In this document: in pieces, positions 36,539 through 45,314 of the stretch
Position numbering within the stretch: position 1 is the first letter of the stretch
How the letters are laid out: each line of letters starts with the position of its first letter
DNA from: Lysobacter terrestris
GTDB taxonomy: Bacteria; Pseudomonadota; Gammaproteobacteria; Xanthomonadales; Xanthomonadaceae
Assembly: GCF_014489475.1 (NCBI RefSeq)
Contig: NZ_CP060820.1
Location: 1,178,001 to 1,242,000 of the forward strand
Direction: 5' to 3'
Length of the DNA: 64,000 bases
Position numbers and translations under genes: made by a program
The notes under the pieces: model-generated
Seen by the model: only the letters and a program-made list of their open reading frames with translations
Told to the model about the DNA's origin: nothing
Database searches by the model: none

Positions 36539-36984
36539 CGCACGTCCTCCACCTGGTCGAGGTAGTCGCCGTAGCCGGCCGCGGCCATCTCCTCGCGCGG
36601 GATGAAGCGCAACGCTGCCGAATTTATGCAGTAGCGCAGGCCGCCCTGGTCGACCGGGCCGTCGTTGAACACGTGGCCGAGGTGGCTGTCGCCGTGCGCC
36701 GAGCGCACCTCGATGCGGACCATGCCGTGCGAGGTGTCGCGCAGCTCGCTGACGTTGGCCGGCACGATCGGGCGGGTGAAGCTCGGCCAGCCACAGCCGG
36801 ATTCGAACTTCGCCGAGGACGCGAACAGCGGCTCGCCCGAGACGATGTCGACGTACAGGCCCGCCCGGTGGTTGTGCAGGTATTCGCCGGTGCCGGGGCG
36901 CTCGGTCGCACTTTCCTGGGTGACGCGGTACTGCTCCGGCGTCAGCCGGGCGAGGGCGTCGGGGGTCTTGCGGTAATCGCTCAT
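36535..36984 (-). CDS. msrB: Peptide-methionine (R)-S-oxide reductase
   Basis: MsrB, 149 residues, repairs methionine-R-sulfoxide. The catalytic cysteine is Cys119 in the [11 protein letters not shown] motif, and '[10 protein letters not shown]' (60-69) contributes the conserved Trp/His site. The two CxxC zinc motifs of many MsrB proteins are absent (the region reads [12 protein letters not shown]), so this is a zinc-free form. It is the upstream gene of the msrB-msrA pair. Confidence 0.96.
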   Translation of the reverse strand: MSDYRKTPDALARLTPEQYRVTQESATERPGTGEYLHNHRAGLYVDIVSGEPLFASSAKFESGCGWPSFTRPIVPANVSELRDTSHGMVRIEVRSAHGDSHLGHVFNDGPVDQGGLRYCINSAALRFIPREEMAAAGYGDYLDQVEDVR

Positions 36985-37073
36985 GGGGCGCTCCAGCGGG
37001 GGAACCGGTCGGGTTCCTCTACATGGGGCCGGGGCGGCCCGGGACAATATCGCGGCGGGGGGCCGGAAAAAGA

Positions 37074-37102
37074 AAAACCCGGCCGAAGCCGGGTTTCTCG
37101 TT
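37074..37102 (-). terminator. Rho-independent terminator of the cold-shock gene
   Basis: GAGAAACCCGGCTTCGGCCGGG followed by TTTTTC on the minus strand: a strong stem with a TTCG tetraloop directly after the gene. Confidence 0.9.
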
Positions 37103-37125
37103 GCATCAGCGGTGCGGCGCTCGGA

Positions 37126-37335
37126 TCAGAGCGGCTGCACGGCGTCGGCTTGCAGGCCCTTCTGGCCCTTCACCACGGTGAAGGTAACCTTCTGGCCTTC
37201 CTGCAGGCTCTTGAAGCCATTGCTCTGGATCGAGCGGAAGTGCACGAAGACGTCTTCGCCATTCTCACGGCTGATGAAGCCGAAGCCCTTGGCATCGTTG
37301 AACCACTTGACGGTACCGGTTTCACGGTCGGACAT
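37126..37335 (-). CDS. Cold-shock-domain protein
   Basis: A 69-residue single-stranded nucleic acid chaperone of the CspA family, cytoplasmic. The two RNA-binding motifs are KGFGFI (16-21) and VFVHFRSI (29-36). CspA-like proteins keep mRNA unstructured at low temperature or in stationary phase. The ATG at 37335 follows AAGGAG. A 5' leader of unknown length lies upstream and includes the palindrome TACAACGTTGTA at 37404-37415, possibly part of its promoter. Confidence 0.95.
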   Translation of the reverse strand: MSDRETGTVKWFNDAKGFGFISRENGEDVFVHFRSIQSNGFKSLQEGQKVTFTVVKGQKGLQADAVQPL

Positions 37336-37403
37336 GTTGCTGCTCCTTACAAGGAAAAATCGCCGCGGTTGCGGCAGGAAAGCTGGTTGCAAGGAGAAGC
37401 GGG

Positions 37404-37415
37404 TACAACGTTGTA
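37404..37415. promoter_or_regulatory. Perfect 12-bp palindrome in the cold-shock leader/promoter
   Basis: TACAACGTTGTA lies 69 bp upstream of the cold-shock ATG. It could be an operator or part of the promoter; its small size makes chance possible. Confidence 0.3.
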
Positions 37416-37585
37416 GCGAACGTCCGGCATGGCGCCGGCACCTACAGCATCAGGCCACGATTCAGTGACCCTTACGAACTCAGCGCGCGCACGGTAAGCG
37501 GTGCTGGCCCGTAATGCAATCCCACCCCCCCGGGCGGTTCAGGTTTTCCGGATGAATGGGCCGGCGGCGGCCCGGCCGCGTGCCC

Positions 37586-38308
37586 TCAGTCCTCCTCGCC
37601 ACCGCCGGCACGCAGACGCCGGTGCAGCCGGTGCACGGCCAGCAGGCTGGTGCCCAGGCCGAGTACGGCCAGCACCAGCATCCAGCCGCCCTGGCGGCGG
37701 ATCAGACTCTCGCCCAGCAGCACCGTGCCGGCCGCAAACGGCGCCTCCACCAGCGCCAGCACCGCCAGGTACAGGCGGAACGGCACCCGCAGCAGGCCGA
37801 ACAGGTAGCCCGGCAGTTCCGACGGCATCGCCACCTGGAACAGCAGCGCAGTCGGGAAGTCGACCTGCGCGGGCAGGCGCCGCAGGTAGAAGTCGGCCAG
37901 CCGGGCCGGGACCAGGCCGCGCACCATTGGCCGCCCCAGGTAGCGTCCGGTCGCGTAGGCGCAGGCGCCGCCGAGCAGCCAGCCCAGCCACAGCAGCAGC
38001 GCCGTGCCGGCCCGACCCCAGCTGTACACCGCCATTGGCACCAGCACTGCGCTGGAGAAGAACGCGAGCATCGCCGACAGCCCCGACAGCGCCACGAACA
38101 CCACCCGCCCCGCGAGTGGATGCGCGCCGATGTACGGCGCGGCCTGCGCGAGCAGCTGGTGCAGCGCCGCAAACAACGCATCGACCGACAGCAGCAGCGC
38201 CACCAGCGCGCACAGCAGCAGCAGCGCCAGCGCGCGGCGCCAGTGGTGCAGGAACTGCGCGAGGCGCGGGCGTGGAAGGCGCGGAGCCATGGCGGCGGGC
38301 GGAACCAT
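37586..38308 (-). CDS. VTT/TMEM64-family membrane protein
   Basis: A 240-residue inner-membrane protein of the VTT (TVP38/TMEM64, DedA-related) family, with about five to six transmembrane helices. The central 'FFSSAVLVPMAVYSWGRAGTALLLWLGWLLGGACAYATGRYLGRP' region contains the re-entrant Gly-rich helix and the conserved Arg (GRYLGR). Relatives act as lipid scramblases or flippases; the substrate here is unknown. It lies 13 bp downstream of the class V aminotransferase gene stop on the same strand, so they may form an operon. Confidence 0.85.
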   Translation of the reverse strand: MVPPAAMAPRLPRPRLAQFLHHWRRALALLLLCALVALLLSVDALFAALHQLLAQAAPYIGAHPLAGRVVFVALSGLSAMLAFFSSAVLVPMAVYSWGRAGTALLLWLGWLLGGACAYATGRYLGRPMVRGLVPARLADFYLRRLPAQVDFPTALLFQVAMPSELPGYLFGLLRVPFRLYLAVLALVEAPFAAGTVLLGESLIRRQGGWMLVLAVLGLGTSLLAVHRLHRRLRAGGGEED

Positions 38309-38321
38309 GCGGCGATGCCCC

Positions 38322-39638
38322 CTATCCTGCCACCGCGTGCACCGCCGCCGCGGCGCGTTCGACCTCCTCCGGCGTGTTGACCAGGCTCGGCGCGAGGCGC
38401 GCGTAGCTCACCGCATACGGGCTGGTGCTGGCGATGACGCGGCGCTCCAGCAACCCCTTCACCACTTCGTCCGGCGACTTCCCGGCAACCTCGAAGGCGA
38501 CCAGGCCGGCGGACAGGTCGCCGGACATCGGCGTGTGGATGCGCACCTTGCGGTTCTGCGCGAGGTTGGCCTTGAGCTGGTCGTTGAGGCTGCGGATGCG
38601 TGCGGCCACGCGCGTGCGGTCCATCGCCTGGTGCATCGCGAACGCCGCTGCCATCGCCCACTGGTGCTCGAACGCGTGGAAACCGCCCGGCGTCATGCGC
38701 GCGGCGTTGGTGGGCGTGTTCGGATCGCGGCCCTCCATCCACGCGTTGTACGACTCCAGGTCGCTGAAGTTGGGAATGGTCGGCCGCAGCCGCGCCCAGT
38801 TCTCCGCGTTCGCCCACACCAGCGCGGTGCCGCGCGGCGCGAACATCCACTTGTGGCAGCCCGCGCAGACGTAGTCCGCGCCCATGGTCGCGACCGTCTC
38901 GTCGACCGCGCCGAGCCCGTGCACGCCGTCCAGCACCAGCAGCACCCCGGGGTGCTTGGCCTTGAGCGCAGTGGCAATTTCGCGCACCGGCAGACGGATG
39001 CCGGTGCTCGAATGCACCCACGTCAGCCCGACCACGCGCGTGTTCGGCGCCATCGCCTGCAGCAGGCGCTCGATCATCGACGCGGTGGTCGCGGTCGCCG
39101 CATCCTCGAACAGGGCCAGCCGGCGCATCGTCGCACCGGCGCGCTCGGTGGCCAGGCGGATCGACTCGTGGTGCGAGTAGTGGTCATGCACCGTCGTCAG
39201 CACCTCGTCGCCGGGCTGCAGCGGCAGGCCGTGGTAGACCAGGGCGAGGCTTTCGGTGGTGCTGCGCGTCAGCGCGACCTCTTCGGGCTTGCCGCCCAGG
39301 TAGCGCGCGATCGCGACCTGCACCTTGAGCGGCAGGTTGGAGGCGTCGTCGGTGAACATGCCGTGCTCGACCACCTGGAACGGATTGCGGTCGATCGCCC
39401 GCCGCCAGCCTTCGATCGCATCGCGCACCGGCGCCGGGTGGCTGGCGATGAAGAAGCTGGCGAAGTGCAGGTACGCAGGATCCAGGGTGAACTGCGCACG
39501 CACCCGCGCCCAGTCCGACAGGTCCGGCAATGCCGGCGTCTCCTGCGCGAGCACGGCGGCGAAGGACGGCAGCAGCGCACCGGCGCCCAGGGCGACGGGC
39601 ACGGCGAGGAAACGGCGGCGGCTCAACGAAGCAGGCAT
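38322..39638 (-). CDS. Tat-exported class V aminotransferase (isopenicillin N epimerase-like)
   Basis: A 438-residue PLP fold-type I protein of aminotransferase class V. It starts with a Tat leader, SRRRFLAVPVALGAGALL (twin arginines at residues 6-8). The PLP lysine is in AGCHKWMFAPRGTALVW, and an Asp in LLVLDGVHGLG holds the pyridine ring. Relatives include cysteine desulfurases and isopenicillin N epimerase-like proteins. Export by Tat implies folding with PLP in the cytoplasm. I chose the ATG at 39638 because GGAG sits 8 bp upstream; ATG 39644 is also possible. Confidence 0.85.
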   Translation of the reverse strand: MPASLSRRRFLAVPVALGAGALLPSFAAVLAQETPALPDLSDWARVRAQFTLDPAYLHFASFFIASHPAPVRDAIEGWRRAIDRNPFQVVEHGMFTDDASNLPLKVQVAIARYLGGKPEEVALTRSTTESLALVYHGLPLQPGDEVLTTVHDHYSHHESIRLATERAGATMRRLALFEDAATATTASMIERLLQAMAPNTRVVGLTWVHSSTGIRLPVREIATALKAKHPGVLLVLDGVHGLGAVDETVATMGADYVCAGCHKWMFAPRGTALVWANAENWARLRPTIPNFSDLESYNAWMEGRDPNTPTNAARMTPGGFHAFEHQWAMAAAFAMHQAMDRTRVAARIRSLNDQLKANLAQNRKVRIHTPMSGDLSAGLVAFEVAGKSPDEVVKGLLERRVIASTSPYAVSYARLAPSLVNTPEEVERAAAAVHAVAG

Positions 39639-39779
39639 CGGCATGGCTCCACGCAATGGGACACGACAGCCAACGCTGTGGCGGTGGCACGTCGGCCATG
39701 GAGGGCGCGCCGGTCATGGCCTGGGTCTTGCGTGTGCGGGTCGGAGCCATCGATGCCGGCGCCAACTGCTTCGCGCGTA

Positions 39780-39925
39780 ATTCCCCTCGCCCCGCTTGCG
39801 GGGTGAAGGCGGGCGTTTGTGCGCCACTGGCGAACGCCCGACTGAACGCCCTTGCGCCATGCGCAAGGGCCGGGAGCACAGCGAGGGACCCTGCGGGCAC
39901 TTCTCCCCGCAAGCGGGGAGAAGAA
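39780..39925. repeat. Cluster of extragenic palindromes
   Basis: The 353-bp gap between the aminotransferase and regulator genes holds two palindromes of the CCCCGC/GCGGGG family (39785-39805 and 39900-39923), with an inverted 'GGCGAACGCC' and 'GCGCAAGGGCC' in between. An almost mirror-image arrangement occurs at 55.75-55.98 kb. No ORF is convincing. Confidence 0.75.
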
Positions 39926-39991
39926 CAGCGTGCGATGTCGGAACCATCCCTTATCGCAACGGAGAGAAAAAGGCGCCGCTGCGTTTGCGGA

Positions 39992-40636
39992 TCACCCCTT
40001 CGCCTTCACCTCGCCAATGCGGAACCGGCATACATGCCCACCGCGCACGATGCATTCCATGTGGTGGATGCGATGCCCGGAGGCCGCTTCCATGAAGGCG
40101 ACGTCGAAGCGGCACACGTCCGGGTGCGCGCGGGCAAGCGCGTGGAACACGCAGTTGTAGGCCTCGACCTGCGCCTCGCCGCCGCGCTGCGTGGCGACCG
40201 CTTCGTAACCCACTTCATCCATGCGCTTCGCCAGCGCGGCGGCGACGTCCTCGCGCGGCAGTTGCGGATCGGGCACCGGCTCGGCCGCGCCCAGGTCCTG
40301 GCCCAGCGCCACCAGCAGTTCGCGCGCGCCGTCGTCGCCCAGCCGCGCGATCACGCCCTGCATCAACGCCCCGGCGATCTGCGCGTAGTTGCGCGGGAAC
40401 AACGCGTGCGCCTCGGCGGTGAGGCGGAAGCGCGCCTCTGGGCGGCCGCCGGTCGGTCGCGGCGGCATCCGCTCCACCCAGCCCTTCACCAGCAGCGTGT
40501 TGAGGTGTTGCCGCACCGCGTTGTGGCTGATGCGCAGGCGCTCGCACAACGCTTCCACGCCGATCCCCTCGGGCTGCTGCAGCATGTGCCGCAGCAGCGC
40601 CTGTTGCGTCTGTCCGAGGTGGCGGAGTTCGGCCAT
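39992..40636 (-). CDS. HTH regulator of the SufR/ArsR-like type with C-terminal cysteines
   Basis: A 214-residue DNA-binding protein. The N-terminal winged HTH (residues 8-60) contains ISHNAVRQHLNTLLVKGWV, an ArsR/SufR-like recognition segment. The C-terminal half carries conserved-looking cysteines (NCVFHALA, DVCRFDVAF, HHMECIVRGGHVCRF), and this Cys/His arrangement resembles iron-sulfur sensing regulators such as SufR. Cluster binding is inferred, not shown. It lies 24 bp downstream of a secreted-protein gene, so it probably shares its transcript. Confidence 0.82.
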   Translation of the reverse strand: MAELRHLGQTQQALLRHMLQQPEGIGVEALCERLRISHNAVRQHLNTLLVKGWVERMPPRPTGGRPEARFRLTAEAHALFPRNYAQIAGALMQGVIARLGDDGARELLVALGQDLGAAEPVPDPQLPREDVAAALAKRMDEVGYEAVATQRGGEAQVEAYNCVFHALARAHPDVCRFDVAFMEAASGHRIHHMECIVRGGHVCRFRIGEVKAKG

Positions 40637-40660
40637 CGCGCGTGCGTCCGGACTACCGGT

Positions 40661-41299
40661 TCAACTCGCCTGCTTCGGGAACTGCTTGGCCAGCGCGCCC
40701 GCCATCGCATCGGCGATCGTGTCCATGTGCTGCTGCATGGCCGCCCAGGTCTTCGCTTCGCCGACGCGATCGCCGCGCATCACTTCGCTGATCTGCGCGG
40801 CATGATGCGCGCCGTGCGCAATCAGCAGGCCGCGCACCGCATCCTGCGGCAGGTAGGGATTGGCGCCGGACAGGAACACCGCAATCTCGCCGGCGTTCTG
40901 CGTCAGCGTCGCCATCGCCGCGTTCACGCCGTTGCGGTTGCCGGCGCGTTCGGCATCGGTCATCGCCTTGACCGCGCCCCAGTGCCCGGCCAGCAACGCG
41001 AGCATGCGTTCGCCGGCCGGCTTGCCGTAGAAGCCGGCGACCGCGGCGGACAACTGCTTCGCATTGGCCACCACCGCATTGGCCGCCGCCTCGCTGCGCC
41101 TGGCGTCGCCGGCCTTGACCGCGAACGCGTACTCGCGCGTCTTCTCGACATGGCCGTGCCACAGCGTGCGCAGCGTCGCCTGCAACTTCGGTGCGGACAC
41201 CGCCGCCGTCGGCGTGGCCGCCGCGTGCGCGCCTTCGTGCGCCTGCGCGCCCGGCGGCACCAGCAGGCCCGAGATCAGTAGGAAGGTCAGGTACTTCAT
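40661..41299 (-). CDS. Secreted helical protein of unknown function
   Basis: A 212-residue exported protein. The signal peptide is 1-20 (AQA before HEG). The mature chain begins HEGAHAAAT and is largely helical, with short His-containing segments (LWHGHVEKTREYAFAV, AHGAHHAAQIS) that could bind metal or haem; no CxxCH is present. AGGAGCGATACCC precedes the ATG at 41299. It is the first gene of a pair with the SufR-like regulator. Function unknown. Confidence 0.75.
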   Translation of the reverse strand: MKYLTFLLISGLLVPPGAQAHEGAHAAATPTAAVSAPKLQATLRTLWHGHVEKTREYAFAVKAGDARRSEAAANAVVANAKQLSAAVAGFYGKPAGERMLALLAGHWGAVKAMTDAERAGNRNGVNAAMATLTQNAGEIAVFLSGANPYLPQDAVRGLLIAHGAHHAAQISEVMRGDRVGEAKTWAAMQQHMDTIADAMAGALAKQFPKQAS

Positions 41300-41647
41300 G
41301 GGTATCGCTCCTGTTCGGTCGCACAACCGCGACAGGCGGATTCCGGCACGCCCCGAACCTACGCACAACGAACCCATGTGTAAAGGTCATTGCCACACCA
41401 ATGCGACGCGCAGATCCGGCCCCGGTTGCGCACGATCAGTCGCGTCTTCGCTGACGGCTGCGCGCACCACACCCATCACGGTGAGTCTGGCCGCTGCCGC
41501 CGCGACTCCCGCGTATTACCCGATGCGGCATGGAGATGCCGCACGCGACAGCGCGCTGCGCCGGCCGGAGCGTCAGGTGATGCACGCCACCCCACGGACG
41601 CGCGAGCGCAGACCGGCCCGGCCTCGCCTGCATGGAGATCCACCGGC
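41300..41647. other. Intergenic region, no gene seen
   Basis: This 348-bp stretch separates the divergent genes at 41299 (minus) and 41648 (plus). I see no palindromic repeat or terminator here, only probable promoter DNA. A TGTAAAGGTCATTG stretch near 41380 is the least GC-rich part. Confidence 0.45.
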
Positions 41648-42196
41648 ATGAAACCCCTCTCCCTGGCCCTCGCCGCGCTCGCCCTGGCCGCCGCATCCCT
41701 CGCCGCGACGCCCGTACACGCCGCGCCGTCCGAATGCACGCCCGCCGGCGACTGCACCGCCTACCGCAACCGCCTGAGCATCCCCGCACATGCGCTGTCC
41801 TACGGCGGCGCCGCGTTCACCCTGGATGCGCGCGGCATCGACTGGGCCAACAACAGCGGCACCGCGACGCTGACCATGCGCCGCCCACTCGACTTCCGCG
41901 GCGACAAGGTGCGGCTGACTTTCGTCTACCAGGCCACCAGCGGCCTGCCCGGCAGCAACGTGTTCGCCGTGGATGCGATCGCCTTCCACCACGGCAGCGG
42001 CTTCGAGACCTACGGCGGCTTCCTCTCGCCCGCGCTGGAACTGCCCGAAGACGCAACCGCCCTGCTGGAGCAGTCGACCGTGGTCGAACCGGGCGAAGGC
42101 TGGAACCCCGAAGGCCCGTGGTGGTACTTCGAGATCCATCGCCTCGGCAGCAACAACGCCAGCCTGCGCTTGATGGCGGTGACACTGGAGTACTAG
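41648..42196 (+). CDS. Secreted protein of unknown function (182 aa)
   Basis: Exported protein with a signal peptide at residues 1-25 (VHA before APS). The mature part is beta-rich, with 'DKVRLTFVYQATSGLPGSNVFAVDAIAFHHG' and an aromatic-rich 'GPWWYFEIHRLGSNNASLRLMAVTLEY' C-terminus, reminiscent of a carbohydrate- or lipid-binding jelly roll; this is a guess from pattern only. One Cys pair (about 30 and 36) is present. GGAGATCC precedes the ATG. A permease gene follows on the same strand after 103 bp. Confidence 0.7.
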   Translation: MKPLSLALAALALAAASLAATPVHAAPSECTPAGDCTAYRNRLSIPAHALSYGGAAFTLDARGIDWANNSGTATLTMRRPLDFRGDKVRLTFVYQATSGLPGSNVFAVDAIAFHHGSGFETYGGFLSPALELPEDATALLEQSTVVEPGEGWNPEGPWWYFEIHRLGSNNASLRLMAVTLEY

Positions 42197-42299
42197 CCGG
42201 TCGTCGCCGCGTCTTCCCGCAGCGGGAAGACGAGGGCGCAGCGCCGATATCGCAGGGACGCCGTCAAGTTTGTTCCCGACTGTCGGAGGTGCGTCGACC

Positions 42300-43766
42300 A
42301 TGGGCACGGGCATCCTGCGGACCAAGTCGATCGAGCGCGCGCTGGCCGGACGCGAGGCGCCCGAGTACCGGCTCAAGCGCAACCTCAGCGCGCTCGACCT
42401 GACCGTCTTCGGCGTCGGGGTCGTCATCGGTGCCGGCATCTTCACCGTCGCGGGCAAGGCCGCGTCGGTGCATGCGGGGCCGGCGGTGATGCTGTCCTTC
42501 GTCCTCGCCGCGCTGTGCTGCACGCTGGCCGCGCTGTGCTACGCCGAGTTCGCCGCGTCGGTCCCGCTGTCCGGGTCGGCCTACACCTTCAGCTACGTCG
42601 CGCTGGGCGAACTGGTGGCGTGGATCATCGGTTGGGACCTGATGCTCGAACTGGCGCTCGCCGCCGCGGTCGTGGCGCAGGGCTGGGGCGTGTACCTGGA
42701 AATCTTCCTCGGCCAGCTCGGCATCGCCCTGCCGACGGCGATCTCGCCGCAATCGCCACAGGCGCTGTTCAACCTGCCCGCGTTCGCCCTCGTCGCCGTG
42801 CTGACGGCGCTGGTCGCCTACGGCATCAAGGAATCGCTGCGCGTCAACCTGGTCCTGGTGGTGATCAAGGTCGGCATCGTGCTGTTCGTGATCCTCGCCG
42901 GCATCCGCTTCATCGATCCGGCGAACTACTCGCCGTTCATCCCGCCCAGCGCGCCGGCGCCGGCCACGACCGGCGGCGTGCACGCGCCGCTGCTGCAGCT
43001 GCTGTTCGGCGTGCAGCCGACGATGTTCGGCGTGTCGGGCATCTTCTCCGGCGCGGCGCTGGTGGTGTTCGCGTTCCTCGGCTTCGACGTCGTCGCCACC
43101 ACCGCGGAGGAAGCGCGCCGTCCGCAGCGCGACCTGCCGATCGGCATCATCGCCTCGCTGGCGATCTGCACGGTGCTCTACGTCGGCGTGGGCGTGGTGC
43201 TGACCGGCATGCAGCCGTACACGCAGATCGCGACCAGCGGCGCGATGGCGCAGGCGTTCAACGCAGTCGGCAAACCGGGCTACGCGACGGTGATCTCCGC
43301 GGGCGCGGTGATCGGCCTGGCGACGGTGGTGATGACCGCGCTGATCGGCGCGAGCCGCGTGCTGTTCGCGATGTCGCGCGACCGCCTGCTGCCGCCCGCG
43401 CTCGGCCGCACCCATCCGCGCACCGGCACGCCGCTGCGGCTCACTGTCGGTCTGGGTGTCGTGGTCGCGCTGGTAGCGGCCTTCACCCCGGTGGGCGAAC
43501 TCGAGGAGATGGTCAACATCGGCACGCTGGCCGCGTTCCTGCTGGTCTCGCTGTCGGTACCGGTGCTGCGCCGACGCCGCCCCGACCTGCAGCGGCCGTT
43601 CAAGGTGCCGCTCTCGCCGTGGCTGCCGTGGTTGTCGGCCGTGGCCTGCGCGCTGTTGATGCTCAACCTCAGCGGCCTGACCTGGATCCGCTTCATGGTG
43701 TGGTTGGCCGCGGGTTTGGCCGTGTACGCGCTGTACGGCTACCGGCGCGCGCGCCGGCCGCCATGA
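42300..43766 (+). CDS. APC-family amino acid permease
   Basis: A 488-residue inner-membrane amino acid transporter of the APC superfamily, cationic amino acid transporter/YfnA-like, with 12 or more predicted helices. The first helix carries the family's Gly-rich 'GVGVVIGAGIFTVAG' motif (about 38-52), and helix 6-8 the 'GFDVVATTAEEARRPQRDLPIGI' motif. It couples uptake to protons. GGAGGT precedes the ATG. Convergent with another permease of a different subfamily. Confidence 0.92.
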   Translation: MGTGILRTKSIERALAGREAPEYRLKRNLSALDLTVFGVGVVIGAGIFTVAGKAASVHAGPAVMLSFVLAALCCTLAALCYAEFAASVPLSGSAYTFSYVALGELVAWIIGWDLMLELALAAAVVAQGWGVYLEIFLGQLGIALPTAISPQSPQALFNLPAFALVAVLTALVAYGIKESLRVNLVLVVIKVGIVLFVILAGIRFIDPANYSPFIPPSAPAPATTGGVHAPLLQLLFGVQPTMFGVSGIFSGAALVVFAFLGFDVVATTAEEARRPQRDLPIGIIASLAICTVLYVGVGVVLTGMQPYTQIATSGAMAQAFNAVGKPGYATVISAGAVIGLATVVMTALIGASRVLFAMSRDRLLPPALGRTHPRTGTPLRLTVGLGVVVALVAAFTPVGELEEMVNIGTLAAFLLVSLSVPVLRRRRPDLQRPFKVPLSPWLPWLSAVACALLMLNLSGLTWIRFMVWLAAGLAVYALYGYRRARRPP

Positions 43767-43781
43767 CGCAGGACGGGGTTG

Positions 43782-45176
43782 TTACTCCGCGCGCACCCGC
43801 CAGCGCCGCGCGAACTCGCACGCACCGGCGATGGCGAGGGTCAGCGCGATCGTCGACAGCAGCTGCACGCGCGGGCCGGGCGTCAGCAGCGCCAGCGCGA
43901 AGATCATCGCGAGGATGCCCAGCCCCAGCGCGGTATTCCACGGGAAGCCGCGCATGCGGAACGGCAGCGCGGTGCCGGCACGGTCGGCGCGGCGGCGCAG
44001 GATGAACTGCGACAGCAGCGAGATCGTCCACACCATCAGGCAGGTCGAGCCGACCAGGTTGAGCAGCGCCGGCAGCACGCGCTCGGGATACAGCGCCTCC
44101 AGCAGCGTGGCGATGAAGCCGAACACCACGCTCGCCAGCACCGCCGCCACCGGCACGCGGCGGCGGTCGAGTCCGCCGAGGAAGGCCGGCGCCTCGCCGC
44201 GCCGCGACAGCGAGTAGATCATCCGCGACGCGCCGTAGAGGTTGGCGTTCAACGCCGACAGCAGCGCGACCACGGCGACCAGGGTGATCGCGGTGGCGGC
44301 GCCGGGAATGGCGACGACCTGCAGCACCGCGGCGAACGGCGACTTCAGCGATTCGCTGGTCCACGGCACCACCGCGACGATCACCGCCAGCGAGCCGATG
44401 TAGAACACGGCGATGCGCCAGGCAACGGTGCGGATCGCGCGGGCGATGCTGCGTTCGGGGTCCTGCGTCTCGGCGGCGGCGACGGCGACGATCTCGGTGC
44501 CGCCGAACGCGAACACCACCACCAACAGCGCCGCGCCGATGCCTGCCAGCCCCTTCGGTGCGAAGCCGCCGTGCGCGGTGAAATTGCCCAGCCCCGGCGA
44601 CGGCACGTGCGGCAGCAGCCCGCACAGCAACAGCACGCCGATGACGATGAAGGCGAGGATCGCCACCACCTTGAGGATCGCGAACCAGAATTCGAACTCG
44701 CCGAAGTTGCGCACGCCGAACAGGTTGACCGCGGTGAACAGCAGCATCACCACCAGCGAGGTGCCCGCGACCGGCAGCGAGGGCCAGACCGTGGCGAGCA
44801 GGCCGGCGGCGCCGACCGATTCGGCGGCGACCACGACCACCACCTGCGCCCACCACAACCAGCCGATGGTCGCGCCCGCGGCGGGACCGAGCGCTTCGCC
44901 GGTGTAGACCGAGAACGCGCCGCTCGCCGGATTGGCCGCGGCCATCTCGCCCAGCGCGTGCATGACGATGATCACCAGCGCGCCGGCGATCAGGTACGAC
45001 ACCAGCACCGCCGGCCCGGCCGCCTGCACGCCGACGCCGGAGCCGAGGAACAGGCCGGCGCCGATCGCGCTGCCCAGGCCCATCATCACCAGCTGGCGCG
45101 GTTTCAGGGCATGGCCGAGTTGGGCATCGGCAGCGGACGGAGCGGCGGCGGAGGGCGGAACGGAACGGGAAGTCAC
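43782..45176 (-). CDS. AAT-family amino acid permease
   Basis: A 464-residue amino acid permease, AAT subfamily of APC (ProY/GabP/LysP-like). The signature is 'MMGLGSAIGAGLFLGSGVGVQAAGPAVLVSYLIAG' in the first helices, with 'FAFGGTEIVAVAAAETQDPERSIARAI' later. Twelve transmembrane helices. The substrate is not resolved. The start is a GTG at 45176 with no clear ribosome binding site. It converges on the previous permease with 15 bp between stops. Confidence 0.9.
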   Translation of the reverse strand: MTSRSVPPSAAAPSAADAQLGHALKPRQLVMMGLGSAIGAGLFLGSGVGVQAAGPAVLVSYLIAGALVIIVMHALGEMAAANPASGAFSVYTGEALGPAAGATIGWLWWAQVVVVVAAESVGAAGLLATVWPSLPVAGTSLVVMLLFTAVNLFGVRNFGEFEFWFAILKVVAILAFIVIGVLLLCGLLPHVPSPGLGNFTAHGGFAPKGLAGIGAALLVVVFAFGGTEIVAVAAAETQDPERSIARAIRTVAWRIAVFYIGSLAVIVAVVPWTSESLKSPFAAVLQVVAIPGAATAITLVAVVALLSALNANLYGASRMIYSLSRRGEAPAFLGGLDRRRVPVAAVLASVVFGFIATLLEALYPERVLPALLNLVGSTCLMVWTISLLSQFILRRRADRAGTALPFRMRGFPWNTALGLGILAMIFALALLTPGPRVQLLSTIALTLAIAGACEFARRWRVRAE

Positions 45177-45314
45177 CGGCGGGGTCGCATCGGAAGCGGA
45201 ACGAGGGTCAGGTTCATAGCCGATTTACCCGCTGCGCGTAAATGCGCGCCGCCGGTTATCGCGCGTCGTCACGGACCTGCCCCGCTCCGGCAAAGGAATC
45301 CGCGCGATCCGGCA

